DNA of 64,000 nt from Phenylobacterium sp. (GCF_019636135.1 NZ_JAHBYD010000009.1:83548-147547), one strand, 5' to 3'. Counted from the stretch's first letter, positions 14,146-24,685 are shown. Numbers and translations are program-made. Notes: generated by a model from the letters alone, not told the origin.

Positions 14146-14952
14146 ATGGACGGCGCGCAGACCCCCGCCAAGGTGAAGACGAGCGTCGAGGACGGCGTCG
14201 GCGTCATCACCCTTTCCGACCCCGGCACGCTGAACGCCGCGGGCATCGACCTGATGGGCGAGTTGCAGGCCGCGTTCGACGACTTCGCCTATGGCGACAA
14301 GGCCCGCGCGATCGTCATCACCGGCGAAGGCCGCGGCTTCTGTTCGGGCGCGAACCTGTCGGGCGGCAATTCCGCCAGCCGCGCGACCGATGCGACGACG
14401 GGCCCGAACCAGGCGCTGCTGCGCACCTTCAACCCGTTCGTGGCGGCGGTCCGCAAGTCGCCGAAGCCGCTGGTCTCGGCCGTGAACGGCGTGGCCGCCG
14501 GGGTGGGCGTCTCACTCGCCGTGGCCGCCGACCTCGTCGTGGCCGCCGAAAGCGCCTACTTCCTGCTGGCCTTCCGCCGCATCGGCTTGGTGCCGGACGG
14601 CGGCGCGACCTGGATGCTGCCGCGCCTGATCGGCAAGGCGCGGGCCATGGAGCTGATGCTGCTGGGCGAGAAGCTCCCGGCCAGGACGGCGGCCGAATGG
14701 GGCCTGATCAACAGGTGCGTCCCGGACGCCGAGCTGATGGACGCCGCCATGCAGTACGCCCGCGCCCTGGCCGACGGCCCGGCCTCCCTGGCGCTGACCC
14801 GCAACCTCGTCTGGGAGTCCCTCGACTCCGCCTGGCACGAACAACTGGAGGCGGAAGCCTACGCGCAAGGCGTCGCCGCACGCACCGGCGACGCCCGCGA
14901 AGGCATCATGGCCTTCGCCCAGAAACGCCCGGCGAAGTTCACGGGCCGCTAG
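14146..14952 (+). CDS. Enoyl-CoA hydratase/isomerase family protein (PaaG-like)
   Basis: A 268-residue crotonase-fold enzyme acting on acyl-CoA thioesters. The oxyanion-hole segments are GRGFCSGANLSGG near residue 68 and AVNGVAAGVGVSLAVAAD near 115. The position that is Glu in true hydratases is followed here by IGLVPDGGATWMLPRLIG, where Asp in VPDGG resembles ring-epoxide isomerases of the PaaG type more than EchA hydratases. It starts at ATG 14146 behind an AACGGAGG ribosome binding site and is followed by a glutathione transferase gene after 65 nt. A role in aromatic or fatty acid degradation is likely; the substrate is not known. Confidence 0.85.
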   Translation: MDGAQTPAKVKTSVEDGVGVITLSDPGTLNAAGIDLMGELQAAFDDFAYGDKARAIVITGEGRGFCSGANLSGGNSASRATDATTGPNQALLRTFNPFVAAVRKSPKPLVSAVNGVAAGVGVSLAVAADLVVAAESAYFLLAFRRIGLVPDGGATWMLPRLIGKARAMELMLLGEKLPARTAAEWGLINRCVPDAELMDAAMQYARALADGPASLALTRNLVWESLDSAWHEQLEAEAYAQGVAARTGDAREGIMAFAQKRPAKFTGR

Positions 14953-15017
14953 CCGCCGCTTCCGCTTACAGGGTAAGGACCCTCGCGGGCGACGCCGCCG
15001 TTTGCGAGGGTCCATTC

Positions 15018-15689
15018 GTGCTGACCGTCCATCACCTCGAGAACTCCCGCTCGCAGCGCGTGCTGTGGCTCCTGGAGGAGCTGGAGGCGCCCTACGAGAT
15101 CGTCCGCTACGCGCGCGATCCGAAGACGATGCTGGCGCCGCCGGAGCTGAAGGCCGTGCATCCGCTGGGCAAGTCGCCGGTGGTCACGGAGGACGGCGAG
15201 ACGGTCGCCGAGACCGGCGCGATCATCGAGTACATCCTGGAGCGCTATGGCGCCGGTCGCCTCGCCGCCCCCGTGGGCACGCCCGAGTACCGCCGCCTGC
15301 GCTACTGGCTGCACTACGCCGAGGGCTCGGCCATGCCGCCGCTGCTGCTGAAGCTGGTGTTCGGCGAGATGGCGCCGCGCTCGCCCGCCATCGTGCGGCC
15401 GCTGGTCCGGACCATCGCCAGGCAGGCGCAGCAGGGCTTCATCGACCCCCAGGTGGCCGCGCACCTCGACTACATCGAGGGCGAACTGGAAAAGGCCGAG
15501 TGGTTCGCCGGGCCGGAGTTCAGCGCCGCCGACATCATGATGAGCTTCCCGCTGGAGGCCGCGGCCGAGCGGGCGGCGGCGCGCGTCGGGCGGCCCAGGC
15601 TGGCGGCCTTCCTGAAGCGGATCCACCAGCGGCCGGCCTACCGGCGGGCGCTGGAGCGCGGCGGCCCCTACGCCTACGCCGGGGATTAG
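15018..15689 (+). CDS. Glutathione S-transferase family protein
   Basis: A 223-residue thioredoxin-fold/all-helical GST. The N-terminal domain contains HHLENSRSQRVLWLLEELEAPYEIV, with the Ser residues before the first helix as likely glutathione ligands, then the cis-Pro and Glu-Thr motif HPLGKSPVVTEDGETVAETGAI. The C-terminal helical domain starts near residue 85 and contains FSAADIMMSFPLE, the conserved N-capping segment. The start is GTG 15018; the frame is open far upstream but overlaps the previous gene and does not look like GST. A palindromic repeat follows the stop codon. Confidence 0.9.
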   Translation: MLTVHHLENSRSQRVLWLLEELEAPYEIVRYARDPKTMLAPPELKAVHPLGKSPVVTEDGETVAETGAIIEYILERYGAGRLAAPVGTPEYRRLRYWLHYAEGSAMPPLLLKLVFGEMAPRSPAIVRPLVRTIARQAQQGFIDPQVAAHLDYIEGELEKAEWFAGPEFSAADIMMSFPLEAAAERAAARVGRPRLAAFLKRIHQRPAYRRALERGGPYAYAGD

Positions 15690-15702
15690 GACCCTGGGCT
15701 GG

Positions 15703-15838
15703 GCGCGGCAGCGCCGTGTCGATTCAACCACGAAGAGCACCAAGACCACCAAGCCGCCACGGATGAGCGCGGCGCACTTCCCGGACCCTTCGTGATCTTG
15801 GTGTTCTTGGTGGTGAGAAATAGCGCGCCTGCGGCGCA
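15703..15838. repeat. Dispersed palindromic repeat, family A copy 1
   Basis: Two arms of about 50 nt, carrying gcgcggcagcgccgtgt and accacgaagagcaccaag on the left and gttcttggtggtgag with gcgcctgcggcgc on the right, are imperfect inverted repeats around a 35-nt centre. A second copy is at 46579-46702. It fills the gap between the convergent GST and 2TM genes and could act as a bidirectional transcript 3' end. Confidence 0.8.
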
Positions 15839-15865
15839 TGCTGAGCTGGCAGGTTGCGCGCGTTC

Positions 15866-16144
15866 CTAGGGCCGCGAGCGGCGGAGCTTCTCGAGTTCTT
15901 CCTCGATGAGACGGTCGCGGATGCCCTCGCCGTTCATGTAGACCGACGCGGCGTGCGCGCCGAGGCCGATGCCCCAGCCCAGCATCGGCCAGATCGGCCA
16001 GAAGTAATCGCCGAACGAGGTCATGACGTAGATCGCCGTCAGGCCGGCGTTGACCACCACGTAGGCCATGAGGTGGCTGCGGAAAGCCAGCTTCATATCG
16101 GCGCGGCGGATGGCCAGTCGGCGCAGTTCGACGTCGTCGGTCAT
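15866..16144 (-). CDS. 2TM-domain membrane protein
   Basis: A 92-residue protein of unknown function with two predicted membrane helices, roughly LMAYVVVNAGLTAIYVMTS (residues 25-43) and YFWPIWPMLGWGIGLGAHAA (47-66), and a charged C-terminal helix ending IEEELEKLRRSRP. This matches the small 2TM family sometimes found fused to sensor or DNA-binding domains; here it stands alone. It lies between a palindromic repeat and the end of the suf operon, with 75 nt to sufA and no reason to link the two functionally. Confidence 0.75.
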   Translation of the reverse strand: MTDDVELRRLAIRRADMKLAFRSHLMAYVVVNAGLTAIYVMTSFGDYFWPIWPMLGWGIGLGAHAASVYMNGEGIRDRLIEEELEKLRRSRP

Positions 16145-16219
16145 GGGGTGTCCCGAGTTGCTGGACGCAGGATACCCCGTTCGGGCGATCCGTCGAGTTT
16201 CACTCGTGTAATGGTCAGG

Positions 16220-16615
16220 TCAGTCCAGCCTGGCCGGCTGGATCGTGACGCTCTCGCCGCAGCCGCAGGCGTCGGTCTCGTTGGGATTGCGGAACACGAA
16301 CTTGGCGGAGAGCTTGGTGACCTCGTAGTCGATCACGGTGCCCAGCAGGAACAGCACCGCCTTGGGCTCGACCAGGATGGTCACGCCCTTGTCCTCGACC
16401 ACCTCGTCCAGCGGACCGGCGGTCTCGGCGTACTCCAGGACGTATTCCTGCCCCGCACAGCCGCCGTTCTTCACGCCGACGCGCAGGCCCGCGTAGGGCT
16501 TCTCCGCCTTGCCCATGATCTCGCGCACGCGTTCGGCGGCGGCGTCGGTCAGGCTGACCACCTTGGGGCGCGGGCGGCGCGGGCGTGGGGCCGGGTTGAT
16601 GTCGATGTGGGTCAT
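16220..16615 (-). CDS. sufA: A-type Fe-S carrier protein SufA
   Basis: A 131-residue HesB/IscA-family carrier that transfers Fe-S clusters from the SufBCD scaffold to apoproteins. The three conserved cysteines are in KNGGCAGQEYVLEY and near the C-terminus in DACGCGES. A 20-residue Pro/Arg-rich N-terminal extension precedes the family core, which starts at VVSLTDAAAERVREIM. Its ATG overlaps the sufT stop by one base (TGATG), so it is translated from the suf transcript as the last gene. SufA and the similar ErpA/IscA cannot be fully separated by sequence; position in the operon decides the name. Confidence 0.92.
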   Translation of the reverse strand: MTHIDINPAPRPRRPRPKVVSLTDAAAERVREIMGKAEKPYAGLRVGVKNGGCAGQEYVLEYAETAGPLDEVVEDKGVTILVEPKAVLFLLGTVIDYEVTKLSAKFVFRNPNETDACGCGESVTIQPARLD

Positions 16616-16986
16616 CAGAACATGTTGAGCGCGAGCTTGGCTTCGTCGCTCATCCTCGAAGGGTCCCAGGGCGGGTCGAAGACCAGCTCGACCTTCACCG
16701 AGCGGACCTCCGGGATCTCGTTGACGGCATCCTGGACCCAGCCCGGCATCTCGCCGGCCACCGGGCAGCCCGGCGCGGTCAGGGTCATGTCGATCGCCAC
16801 GTCCTTGTCGTCGGAGACGTCGACCTTGTAGACGAGGCCCAGCTCGTAGATGTCGACCGGGATCTCCGGGTCGTAGACCGTCTTCAGCTTCTCGATGAGC
16901 TGATCGGTGAGCGCGTCCAGCTCCGCCTGGGAAAGCGGCGGGGTGGCGGTCGGCTCTATGGCGGTCGCGTCGTCCATCGGGCTCAT
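16615..16986 (-). CDS. sufT: SufT / MIP18-family Fe-S assembly protein
   Basis: A 123-residue DUF59 protein with the core LKTVYDPEIPVDIYELGLVY, the signature MTLTAPGCPVAGEMPGWV with its conserved Cys, and the ending VELVFDPPWDPSRMSDEAKL. Members help maturation of Fe-S proteins, probably at the transfer step. ATG 16986 was chosen because it is 4 nt after the sufS stop; the frame is open further upstream into sufS. ATG 16977 is an alternative. It overlaps sufA by one base. Confidence 0.92.
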   Translation of the reverse strand: MSPMDDATAIEPTATPPLSQAELDALTDQLIEKLKTVYDPEIPVDIYELGLVYKVDVSDDKDVAIDMTLTAPGCPVAGEMPGWVQDAVNEIPEVRSVKVELVFDPPWDPSRMSDEAKLALNMF

Positions 16987-16990
16987 GAGG

Positions 16991-18205
16991 CTAAGCGAAG
17001 AATGCCTGAGTCTTCGTGAGCGCATCCACGAAGGCGTCGGCCTCTTCCAGGGTGTTATATAGGGCGAAGGAGGCGCGCGCGCTCGACGTCACGCCGAAAC
17101 GCCGCATCAGGGGCTCGGCGCAGTGGGTCCCGGCTCGGACGGCCACCCCGTAGCGGTCGAGGATCTGGGCCACGTCGTGGGCGTGCGCGCCGTCGACGGT
17201 GAAGGACAGGATCGCCCCCTTCCCCGGCGCCTCGCCGATGACCTGCAGCCAGTTCGCGCCCGCCAGCCGCTCGCGCACGCGGGCGTAGAGCGCGTGCTCG
17301 TGCTCGGCGATGGCGAAGCGGTCCTGGGCCGACAGCCAGTCGACGGCCGCGCCCAGGCCGATGGCCTCCAGGATCGGCGGCGTGCCGGCCTCGAAGCGGT
17401 GCGGCGGGTCGGCGTAGGTGATCTCGTCCTTGCTGACGACGCCGATCATCTCGCCCCCGCCCTGGTACGGCGGCAAGGCGGCCAGGCGCTCGGCCTTGCC
17501 GTAGAGGACGCCGATGCCGGTCGGGCCATACAGCTTGTGGCCGGAGAAGACGTAGAAGTCGGCGTCGAGGTCCTTCACGTCCACCGGCTTGTGGACGATG
17601 GCCTGGCAGCCGTCGAACAGCACGAGCGCGCCCGCCTCGTGGGCCATCCGCGCCAGGGCCTTGGCGTCGTTGATCGTGCCCAGCACGTTCGACATGTGGC
17701 TGAGCGCCACGACCTTCGTCCTGGGACCCAGCAGGTCCTGGAAGGCCGCCAGGTCCAGGCGGCCGTCGTCGGTGACCGGGACCCACCTCAGCACCGTGCC
17801 CTTCTTTTCGCGCAGGAAGTGCCAGGGGACGATGTTGGCGTGGTGCTCCATCTCCGAGATCACGATCTCGTCGCCGGGCTCCAGCGTCGCGCCGATCCCA
17901 GCCGCCACCAGGTTCACCGCCTCGGTGCCGCCCTTGGTGAAGACGATCTCGGTGGGCGCGGCGCCCACGAACGCGGCCACCTTGTTGCGCGCGGCCTCGT
18001 AGGCGTCGGTGGTCTCGTTGGCCAGCGTGTGCAGGCCGCGGTGGACGTTGGCGTACGAGTGCTCCATCGCGTGCGTCATCGCCTCGATGACGGCGCGCGG
18101 CTTCTGGGCCGAGGCGGCGCTGTCCAGATAGACCAGCGGCCTGCCGTTGACCTGGCGCGAGAGGATCGGGAAGTCGGCGCGGATCGCCTCGGCGTCGAAG
18201 GCCAT
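16991..18205 (-). CDS. sufS: Cysteine desulfurase SufS
   Basis: A 404-residue group II PLP-dependent desulfurase that takes sulfur from cysteine for Fe-S assembly. The PLP lysine is Lys224 in FSGHKLYGPTG, the PLP-contacting His is in SEMEHHANIVPW near residue 121, and the catalytic Cys362 is in RAGTHCAEPLMRRFG. No sufE gene is seen in this operon, so the sulfur acceptor partner must lie elsewhere or be SufU-independent. It follows sufD with 2 nt between stop and start. A second, IscS-type desulfurase is encoded at the head of the same operon. Confidence 0.95.
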   Translation of the reverse strand: MAFDAEAIRADFPILSRQVNGRPLVYLDSAASAQKPRAVIEAMTHAMEHSYANVHRGLHTLANETTDAYEAARNKVAAFVGAAPTEIVFTKGGTEAVNLVAAGIGATLEPGDEIVISEMEHHANIVPWHFLREKKGTVLRWVPVTDDGRLDLAAFQDLLGPRTKVVALSHMSNVLGTINDAKALARMAHEAGALVLFDGCQAIVHKPVDVKDLDADFYVFSGHKLYGPTGIGVLYGKAERLAALPPYQGGGEMIGVVSKDEITYADPPHRFEAGTPPILEAIGLGAAVDWLSAQDRFAIAEHEHALYARVRERLAGANWLQVIGEAPGKGAILSFTVDGAHAHDVAQILDRYGVAVRAGTHCAEPLMRRFGVTSSARASFALYNTLEEADAFVDALTKTQAFFA

Positions 18206-18207
18206 GT

Positions 18208-19230
18208 TCAGCCTCCCAGCCTTGCGGCGACCCAGGCGCGGACGACGTCGCGCGCGCCCTCGAACCAGATCCGGTCGACCACCTCGCCCACGAACGCCTC
18301 CGTGAGAATGGCGCGGGCCTCGGGCTCGGGGATGCCGCGCTGGCGGGCGTAGAACAGCGCATCCTCGTCCAGCCGGCCCACCGTATTGCCGTGGGCGCAG
18401 GAGACATCGTCGGCGTAGATCTCCAGCTCGGGCTTGGCGTCGACCTCGGCGCGGTCCGAGAGGATCAGGGCGTGGTGGCCCATGCGCGCGTCGGTCCTGT
18501 CGGCGCCCTCGGCGACCACGATGCGGCCCTGGAAGACGCCACGCGCCTGGTCGCGCACGACGCCCTTGGTGAGCTGCCCGGTGACGCCGTCGAGGCCCTC
18601 GTGGGTGACCACGGTCGTGAGGTCGGCGTGGCGCTTGTCGGCCAGCAGGTAGACGCCGTCGAGGCGCAGGGCCGCGTGGCCGCCTGGATGGTGGACCGTC
18701 GTCTCGATCCGCTGGCGGCGGGCGCCGGCGGTCACCACGGTCTGGCCGAACTCGGCGCCGGCCGCGAGCTGGACCTCGGCCTGGCTCACCGTCACACCCT
18801 CGGCGTCGTCCGAGGCCAGCACGATCCGTTCCACCTGCGCGCCGGCGCCCAGGCTGAAGACGAGCTGCGTCTGGCTGAGGTAGCCGCCCTGCCCCTCATA
18901 GCTCTCCAGCAGGCGAAGCTTCGCATCGGCCTCGACGTCGATCGACACGCGGGCGGCGTGGCTGCCGTCGCCGCGGGAGACGATGCGCAGTGCGACGATG
19001 CGCTTGCCGTGCGGCTCCACGCTGACGTGCGCCGCGCCCTCGCCGTTGGCGACCACCACGACCTCGTCGGCCAAGGCGTCGAACGGGCCCGCGCCGACGG
19101 CGCCGGTGGGCGCCGAGGCGGGCGGCACCTCGCGGATCAGGCCGCGCAGGTCGGTCCAGCGCCAGTCCTCGTCGCGCTTGCCGGGCAGTTCGGCGGCGTC
19201 GCGGATGCGGATGGCGGAGGCGACGCTCAT
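18208..19230 (-). CDS. sufD: Fe-S scaffold subunit SufD
   Basis: A 340-residue SufB/SufD-family subunit of the SufBC2D scaffold. The N-terminus has GKRDEDWRWTDLRGL, the typical arrangement, and the C-terminal half has ISDRAEV-type beta-helix repeats, with EIYADDVSCAHGNTVGRLD carrying the conserved His. The family ending FYARQRGIPEPEARAILTEAFV is present. I chose ATG 19230; the frame extends upstream into a palindromic repeat. About 208 nt with that repeat separate it from sufC, unlike the otherwise overlapping genes of the operon. Confidence 0.93.
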   Translation of the reverse strand: MSVASAIRIRDAAELPGKRDEDWRWTDLRGLIREVPPASAPTGAVGAGPFDALADEVVVVANGEGAAHVSVEPHGKRIVALRIVSRGDGSHAARVSIDVEADAKLRLLESYEGQGGYLSQTQLVFSLGAGAQVERIVLASDDAEGVTVSQAEVQLAAGAEFGQTVVTAGARRQRIETTVHHPGGHAALRLDGVYLLADKRHADLTTVVTHEGLDGVTGQLTKGVVRDQARGVFQGRIVVAEGADRTDARMGHHALILSDRAEVDAKPELEIYADDVSCAHGNTVGRLDEDALFYARQRGIPEPEARAILTEAFVGEVVDRIWFEGARDVVRAWVAARLGG

Positions 19231-19253
19231 GCGGCGGCTCCGCCAACAAAAGC

Positions 19254-19416
19254 TGTCATCCCGGTTTGGGCGCAGCCCAAGACCGGGACCCAACCCGGGG
19301 CCTGGCGTCGATGGGGCAGGACGAGAACGACCCCGGCGGCGCGCCTGGTCTGGAGAGATCGACGTTTCGTGGCGCGTTGGGTCCCGGTCTTCGCTTGCGG
19401 CGAAACCAGGATGACA
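19254..19416. repeat. Dispersed palindromic repeat, family B copy 1, inside the suf operon
   Basis: Inverted arms of about 42 nt begin tgtcatcccggttt and end cgaaaccaggatgaca; both carry gggaccc/gggtccc cores, and each arm can itself fold (ccggttt...aagaccgg). A closely matching copy is at 56744-56897. It lies between sufC and sufD on the same transcript, so it will form a large hairpin in the suf mRNA. Confidence 0.85.
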
Positions 19417-19438
19417 ATCGGGGTTTGGTAAAAGGGCG

Positions 19439-20188
<750 letters not shown>

Positions 20189-20190
20189 CT

Positions 20191-20591
20191 TCAGCGGGTC
20201 TCGTCGGCGAGGAACTGGGCCATGACCTTCAGCGCGTCCTCGACGCCCTCGACGGTCTCTTGCTTGCGGGGCGCGGTGGAGCCGGGGCTCGCGGTGCGCT
20301 TGTCGGACAGGGTGACGCTCGCCTTGCCCGCCTCGAAGTAGGCGGCGATCCGATAGGCCTTGTGGTCGAGCGAGACGGTGTAGCGGCGCAGGTCCGCCGA
20401 AAGCGCCCGCGCCTTCAGGAAGTCGCCGTCGGCGCTCACCGCCTCGTGCAGCGCCCTGGCCGAGGCGAGGTCCTGCTCCTGCTGGCGCCGCTCGGCCTCG
20501 TCGCGGGCGCGCCGCTCCATCTCGCGCCGGGCGAACTCGGTCTCGAACGCGTCCTTCAGCGTGAGCGCCTTGGACTTCTGCGCCTTGATCG

Positions 20592-20595
<4 letters not shown>
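20191..20595 (-). CDS. Conserved-position hypothetical coiled-coil protein in the suf operon
   Basis: I do not recognise this 134-residue protein. Residues about 10-50 are a highly charged helix ([20 protein letters not shown]) likely to form a coiled coil; the middle ([20 protein letters not shown]) looks like two beta strands; the C-terminus contains [15 protein letters not shown]. No Cys is present, so it does not bind an Fe-S cluster by itself. Its ATG overlaps the sufB stop (ATGA) and its stop is 2 nt from sufC, so it is translated with the scaffold subunits. By position it could be an accessory or adaptor of SufBCD; this is inference only. Confidence 0.8.
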
Positions 20596-22060
<1,465 letters not shown>

Positions 22061-22061
<1 letters not shown>

Positions 22062-23188
22062 TACGCGACTTCCTTCCGCCGCGCGGCGTGGCGGGCATGC
22101 GCTTCGAGCCAGGCGTCGGCGAAGCCGTTCCAGTCTTCGGCGGTGGAGCACCAGCCGCCCGAGACGCGGATGGCGCAGGGGGCGAGGTCTTCGAGTCCCA
22201 TGGCGGTGAGCACGGGCGAGGCCTTCACCTTGCCCGACGAGCAGGCCGAGCCCGCGCTGATCATCACGCCCGCGAGGTCGAGGGCCATGACCTGCAGGTC
22301 CGACGTCCAGCCGGGCGCGGCGACGCAGAGGGTGTTGGGCAGGCGCGGGGCGCCCTCGCCGATCACGACGGCGCCGGCGGCCTCGAGGCGCCGGGCGGCG
22401 GCGTCACGGAACGCCGCCTGCGAGGACAGACCCTCGACCGCGATCTGAGCCGCCGCGCCGAAGCCGCTGATTCCGGGGAGGTTCTCGGTGCCGCCGCGCC
22501 GGCCGCGCTCCTGCCCGCCGCCGTGCTGGCGGCGCGACAGCGTGGCGCGGGGGCCGAAGGTGAGCGCGCCCACGCCCTGCGGCCCGCCGATCTTGTGCGC
22601 GGAGATCGCCAGCGTGTCGGCGCCCAGCGCGCGGCTGTCGACGGGGATCTTGCCGGCGGCCTGGATCGCGTCGACGTGCAGCCAGCCGTCGGCGGCGCGG
22701 ACGATCCCGGACGCCTCCTTCACCGGCTGGATCACCCCGGTCTCGTTGTTGGCCAGCATCAGGGCCACGAACGGCTTGCCGTCGGCGGGGTCCCAGCGGG
22801 ACAGGCGTTCGCGCAGCCAGTCGAGGTCGGCGGTCCCGTCGCGGGTCACGGGCAGCACTTCGAACGCCACGCCCGAGGCGGCGGCGCTCTCGCGGATGGA
22901 GTCATGCTCGACGGCCGAGACGATCAGGCGGCGGGTCCCCGCGGCCACGGCGCTCTCGATGGCCAGCGCATTGGCCTCGGTGCCGCCGCTCAGGAAGATC
23001 ACCGTCGAGGTCGGCGCCGCGATCAGCTTCGCCACATGCTCGCGCGCCTGCTCCATGACGGCGCGGGCCGTGCGGCCGGCGGCGTGGATGGACGACGGGT
23101 TGCCCACATTCTCCATCACCTTCGTCATCGCGGCGATGGCTTCCGGCCGGACCTTCGCGGTGGCGTTATGGTCGAGGTAGACGCTCAT
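22061..23188 (-). CDS. iscS: Cysteine desulfurase, IscS/NifS type
   Basis: A 375-residue group I PLP-dependent desulfurase. It begins [16 protein letters not shown], has the PLP lysine at Lys199 in [11 protein letters not shown], and the catalytic Cys316 in [18 protein letters not shown], on the long flexible loop typical of IscS. It sits between iscR and sufB with overlaps at both ends (4 nt with iscR, 1 nt with sufB). Together with sufS it gives the operon two desulfurases of different groups. It may serve other sulfur routes such as tRNA thiolation; that is not visible from sequence. Confidence 0.93.
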
Positions 23189-23616
23189 GCGGCGGCCCTG
23201 CCGCGCAGCCGGCCGCCGACGACGTCGGCGAGGGTGACCGAGGCCAGGTAGTCCTCGATCCTGTCGCCCAGGGCGGCCCAGAGGTCGTGGGTCAGGCAGC
23301 GTTCGCCCCGGATCATGCAGCCCTTGCCGGCGTGGCAGCGGGTGGCGCGCAGCGGCTCGTCCACGGCGTGGACGATCTCGGCGATGGAGGTCGCCGCGGC
23401 CTCGCGCGCCAGGCGGTAGCCGCCCCCGGGGCCGCGCGCGCTCTTCACCAGGCCCTTGCGGCGCAGGCGGGCGAACAGTTGCTCCAGGTAGCTGAGCGAA
23501 ATCTCCTGCCGCGCGGCGATGTCGGCCAGGGCCACGGCGCGGACGGCCTCGCTTTCGCGGCGCGCCAGGTCGGCCATCGCCATCACGGCATATCGGCCTT
23601 TCGTGGAGAGACGCAT
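23185..23616 (-). CDS. iscR: Rrf2-family Fe-S cluster regulator IscR
   Basis: A 143-residue winged-helix repressor of the operon it heads. The start MRLSTKGRYAVMAMADLA is typical, the recognition helix region is ISLSYLEQLFARLRRKGLV, and the wing GPGGGYRLARE. Three cysteines that would ligate a [2Fe-2S] cluster lie in RCHAGKGCMIRGERCLTHDLW, spaced C-x5-C-x6-C. ATG 23616 is used; a longer frame exists but its N-terminus is not like the family. It overlaps the downstream desulfurase gene by 4 nt. A candidate binding site lies in the promoter upstream. Confidence 0.95.
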   Translation of the reverse strand: MRLSTKGRYAVMAMADLARRESEAVRAVALADIAARQEISLSYLEQLFARLRRKGLVKSARGPGGGYRLAREAAATSIAEIVHAVDEPLRATRCHAGKGCMIRGERCLTHDLWAALGDRIEDYLASVTLADVVGGRLRGRAAA

Positions 23617-23725
23617 GGCAGTCCTTTTGTCCCTTGGGGGGGCCAATGCAGTTTTCGCGCGCATCCGGGGCGTCCTATGTTATGAGCCCCCGCCCTGCGG
23701 GGACCGGGTCGCGCCGGATGGTTGC

Positions 23726-23758
23726 GACTTAGGAAGACCGAGTAAAACAGTCAAGTAT
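23726..23758 (-). promoter_or_regulatory. Candidate suf operon promoter with overlapping IscR box
   Basis: On the minus strand TTGACT (23754-23749) and TAAGTC (23731-23726) are separated by 17 nt, a plausible -35/-10 pair about 100 nt upstream of iscR. The -35 lies inside gagtaaaacagtcaagtat (plus strand, ending 23758). Its right half matches the E. coli type 1 IscR motif (YAGTCRRSTAT) exactly, while the left half is degenerate. The site is also only 22 nt from the divergent hydrolase start. Confidence 0.5.
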
Positions 23759-23779
23759 TATGCGGGAGGTAGGGTTCGC

Positions 23780-24430
23780 ATGCCTGAAGTGGTGCTGACG
23801 GGTGCAGCCGGCCGGATCGAGGGCCGTTATTCCCAGGGCAAGAGCGAGACCGCGCCGGTCGCCCTGATCCTGCATCCCCACCCGAGGGCCGGCGGGCAGA
23901 TGAACAATCCCGTCGCGGTGCAGCTCTTCCACCTGTTCATGAAGCGCGGCTTCTCGGTGCTGCGGTTCAATTTCCGCGGCGTCGGCCGTTCGCAGGGCGA
24001 GTTCGACGGCGGCATCGGCGAGCTGGCCGACGCGGCGACGGCGCTGGACTGGCTTCAGAGCACCAACCCGGCCGCCTCGCAGTGCTGGGTGGCCGGGTAC
24101 TCGTTCGGCGCCTGGGTGGGCATGCAACTGCTGATGCGGCGCCCGGAGACGGACGGCTTCATCTCGGTCTCGCCGCCGACCAACGCCTACGACTTCAGCT
24201 TCCTGGCCCCCTGCCCGGCCTCGGGCCTGATCCTGCACGGCCAGAACGACAGCGTGGTCCCGCCGGTCGACGTGGAGCGCGTCGTTTCGAAGCTGCGCAC
24301 CCAGAAGGGCATCGTGATCGACTACGACGTGGTCGACGGCGCCAGCCACTTCTGGATGGAGAACCTGCCCGACGTGGAGAGCCGCGTCGGCGCCTATCTC
24401 GACAAGCGCCTGGAAGCCAACCCGGCCTGA
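23780..24430 (+). CDS. Alpha/beta hydrolase (dienelactone-hydrolase-like)
   Basis: A 216-residue single-domain hydrolase. The core motif LILHPHPRAGGQMNNPV near residue 30 and FNFRGVGRSQGEFD near 62 are typical of this uncharacterised proteobacterial group. The nucleophile Ser is in GYSFGAWVG near residue 101, an Asp follows in GQNDSVVPP, and the catalytic His in DGASHFWME near residue 194. ATG 23780 is preceded by a GGGAGG ribosome binding site 9 nt upstream; the frame is open further upstream but overlaps the suf promoter region. It is divergent from iscR and may share its regulation. Substrate unknown. Confidence 0.85.
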   Translation: MPEVVLTGAAGRIEGRYSQGKSETAPVALILHPHPRAGGQMNNPVAVQLFHLFMKRGFSVLRFNFRGVGRSQGEFDGGIGELADAATALDWLQSTNPAASQCWVAGYSFGAWVGMQLLMRRPETDGFISVSPPTNAYDFSFLAPCPASGLILHGQNDSVVPPVDVERVVSKLRTQKGIVIDYDVVDGASHFWMENLPDVESRVGAYLDKRLEANPA

Positions 24431-24484
24431 GCAGGGTCGCCGAGCAACTCGCCCTATCTGTCGGGCAGGCATCGCAACGCTTAG

Positions 24485-24685
24485 TTAGAACCGCCGCGCG
24501 TGCGTCCGCTTCAGGGCCGAGACCGCGGAGGCGGTGAAGGCGGCTGACCGACGCGCGGCGCTGCGGTCCGGGGCAAGACCGCCGAGGTCGCCGCCTTCAG
24601 GCGTGGTCAGCCGCCAGGACCAGGCCTCGCCGGCCGCCGCGAGGGAGAGGCGGTAGCCGGGTGTGGGTGAGAGGGGCTCGTCCAT
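24485..24685 (-). CDS. Small hypothetical protein
   Basis: A possible 66-residue protein (MDEPLSPTPGYRLSLAAAG at the start, ending in HARRF) that I do not recognise. A beta-hairpin-like beginning with AWSWRLTTPEGGDLGG is followed by an Ala/Arg-rich helix. Codon usage shows high GC at third positions like its neighbours, and a longer frame starts at 24730, but the first ATG of the shorter form fits better. It lies alone between a hydrolase gene and a palindromic repeat. It may be spurious. Confidence 0.4.
   Translation of the reverse strand: MDEPLSPTPGYRLSLAAAGEAWSWRLTTPEGGDLGGLAPDRSAARRSAAFTASAVSALKRTHARRF

Noticed and set aside
14697..15017. N-terminal extension of the glutathione transferase frame
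   Set aside because: The extra 107 codons overlap the enoyl-CoA hydratase gene in another frame and show no GST features; GTG 15018 gives the normal length.
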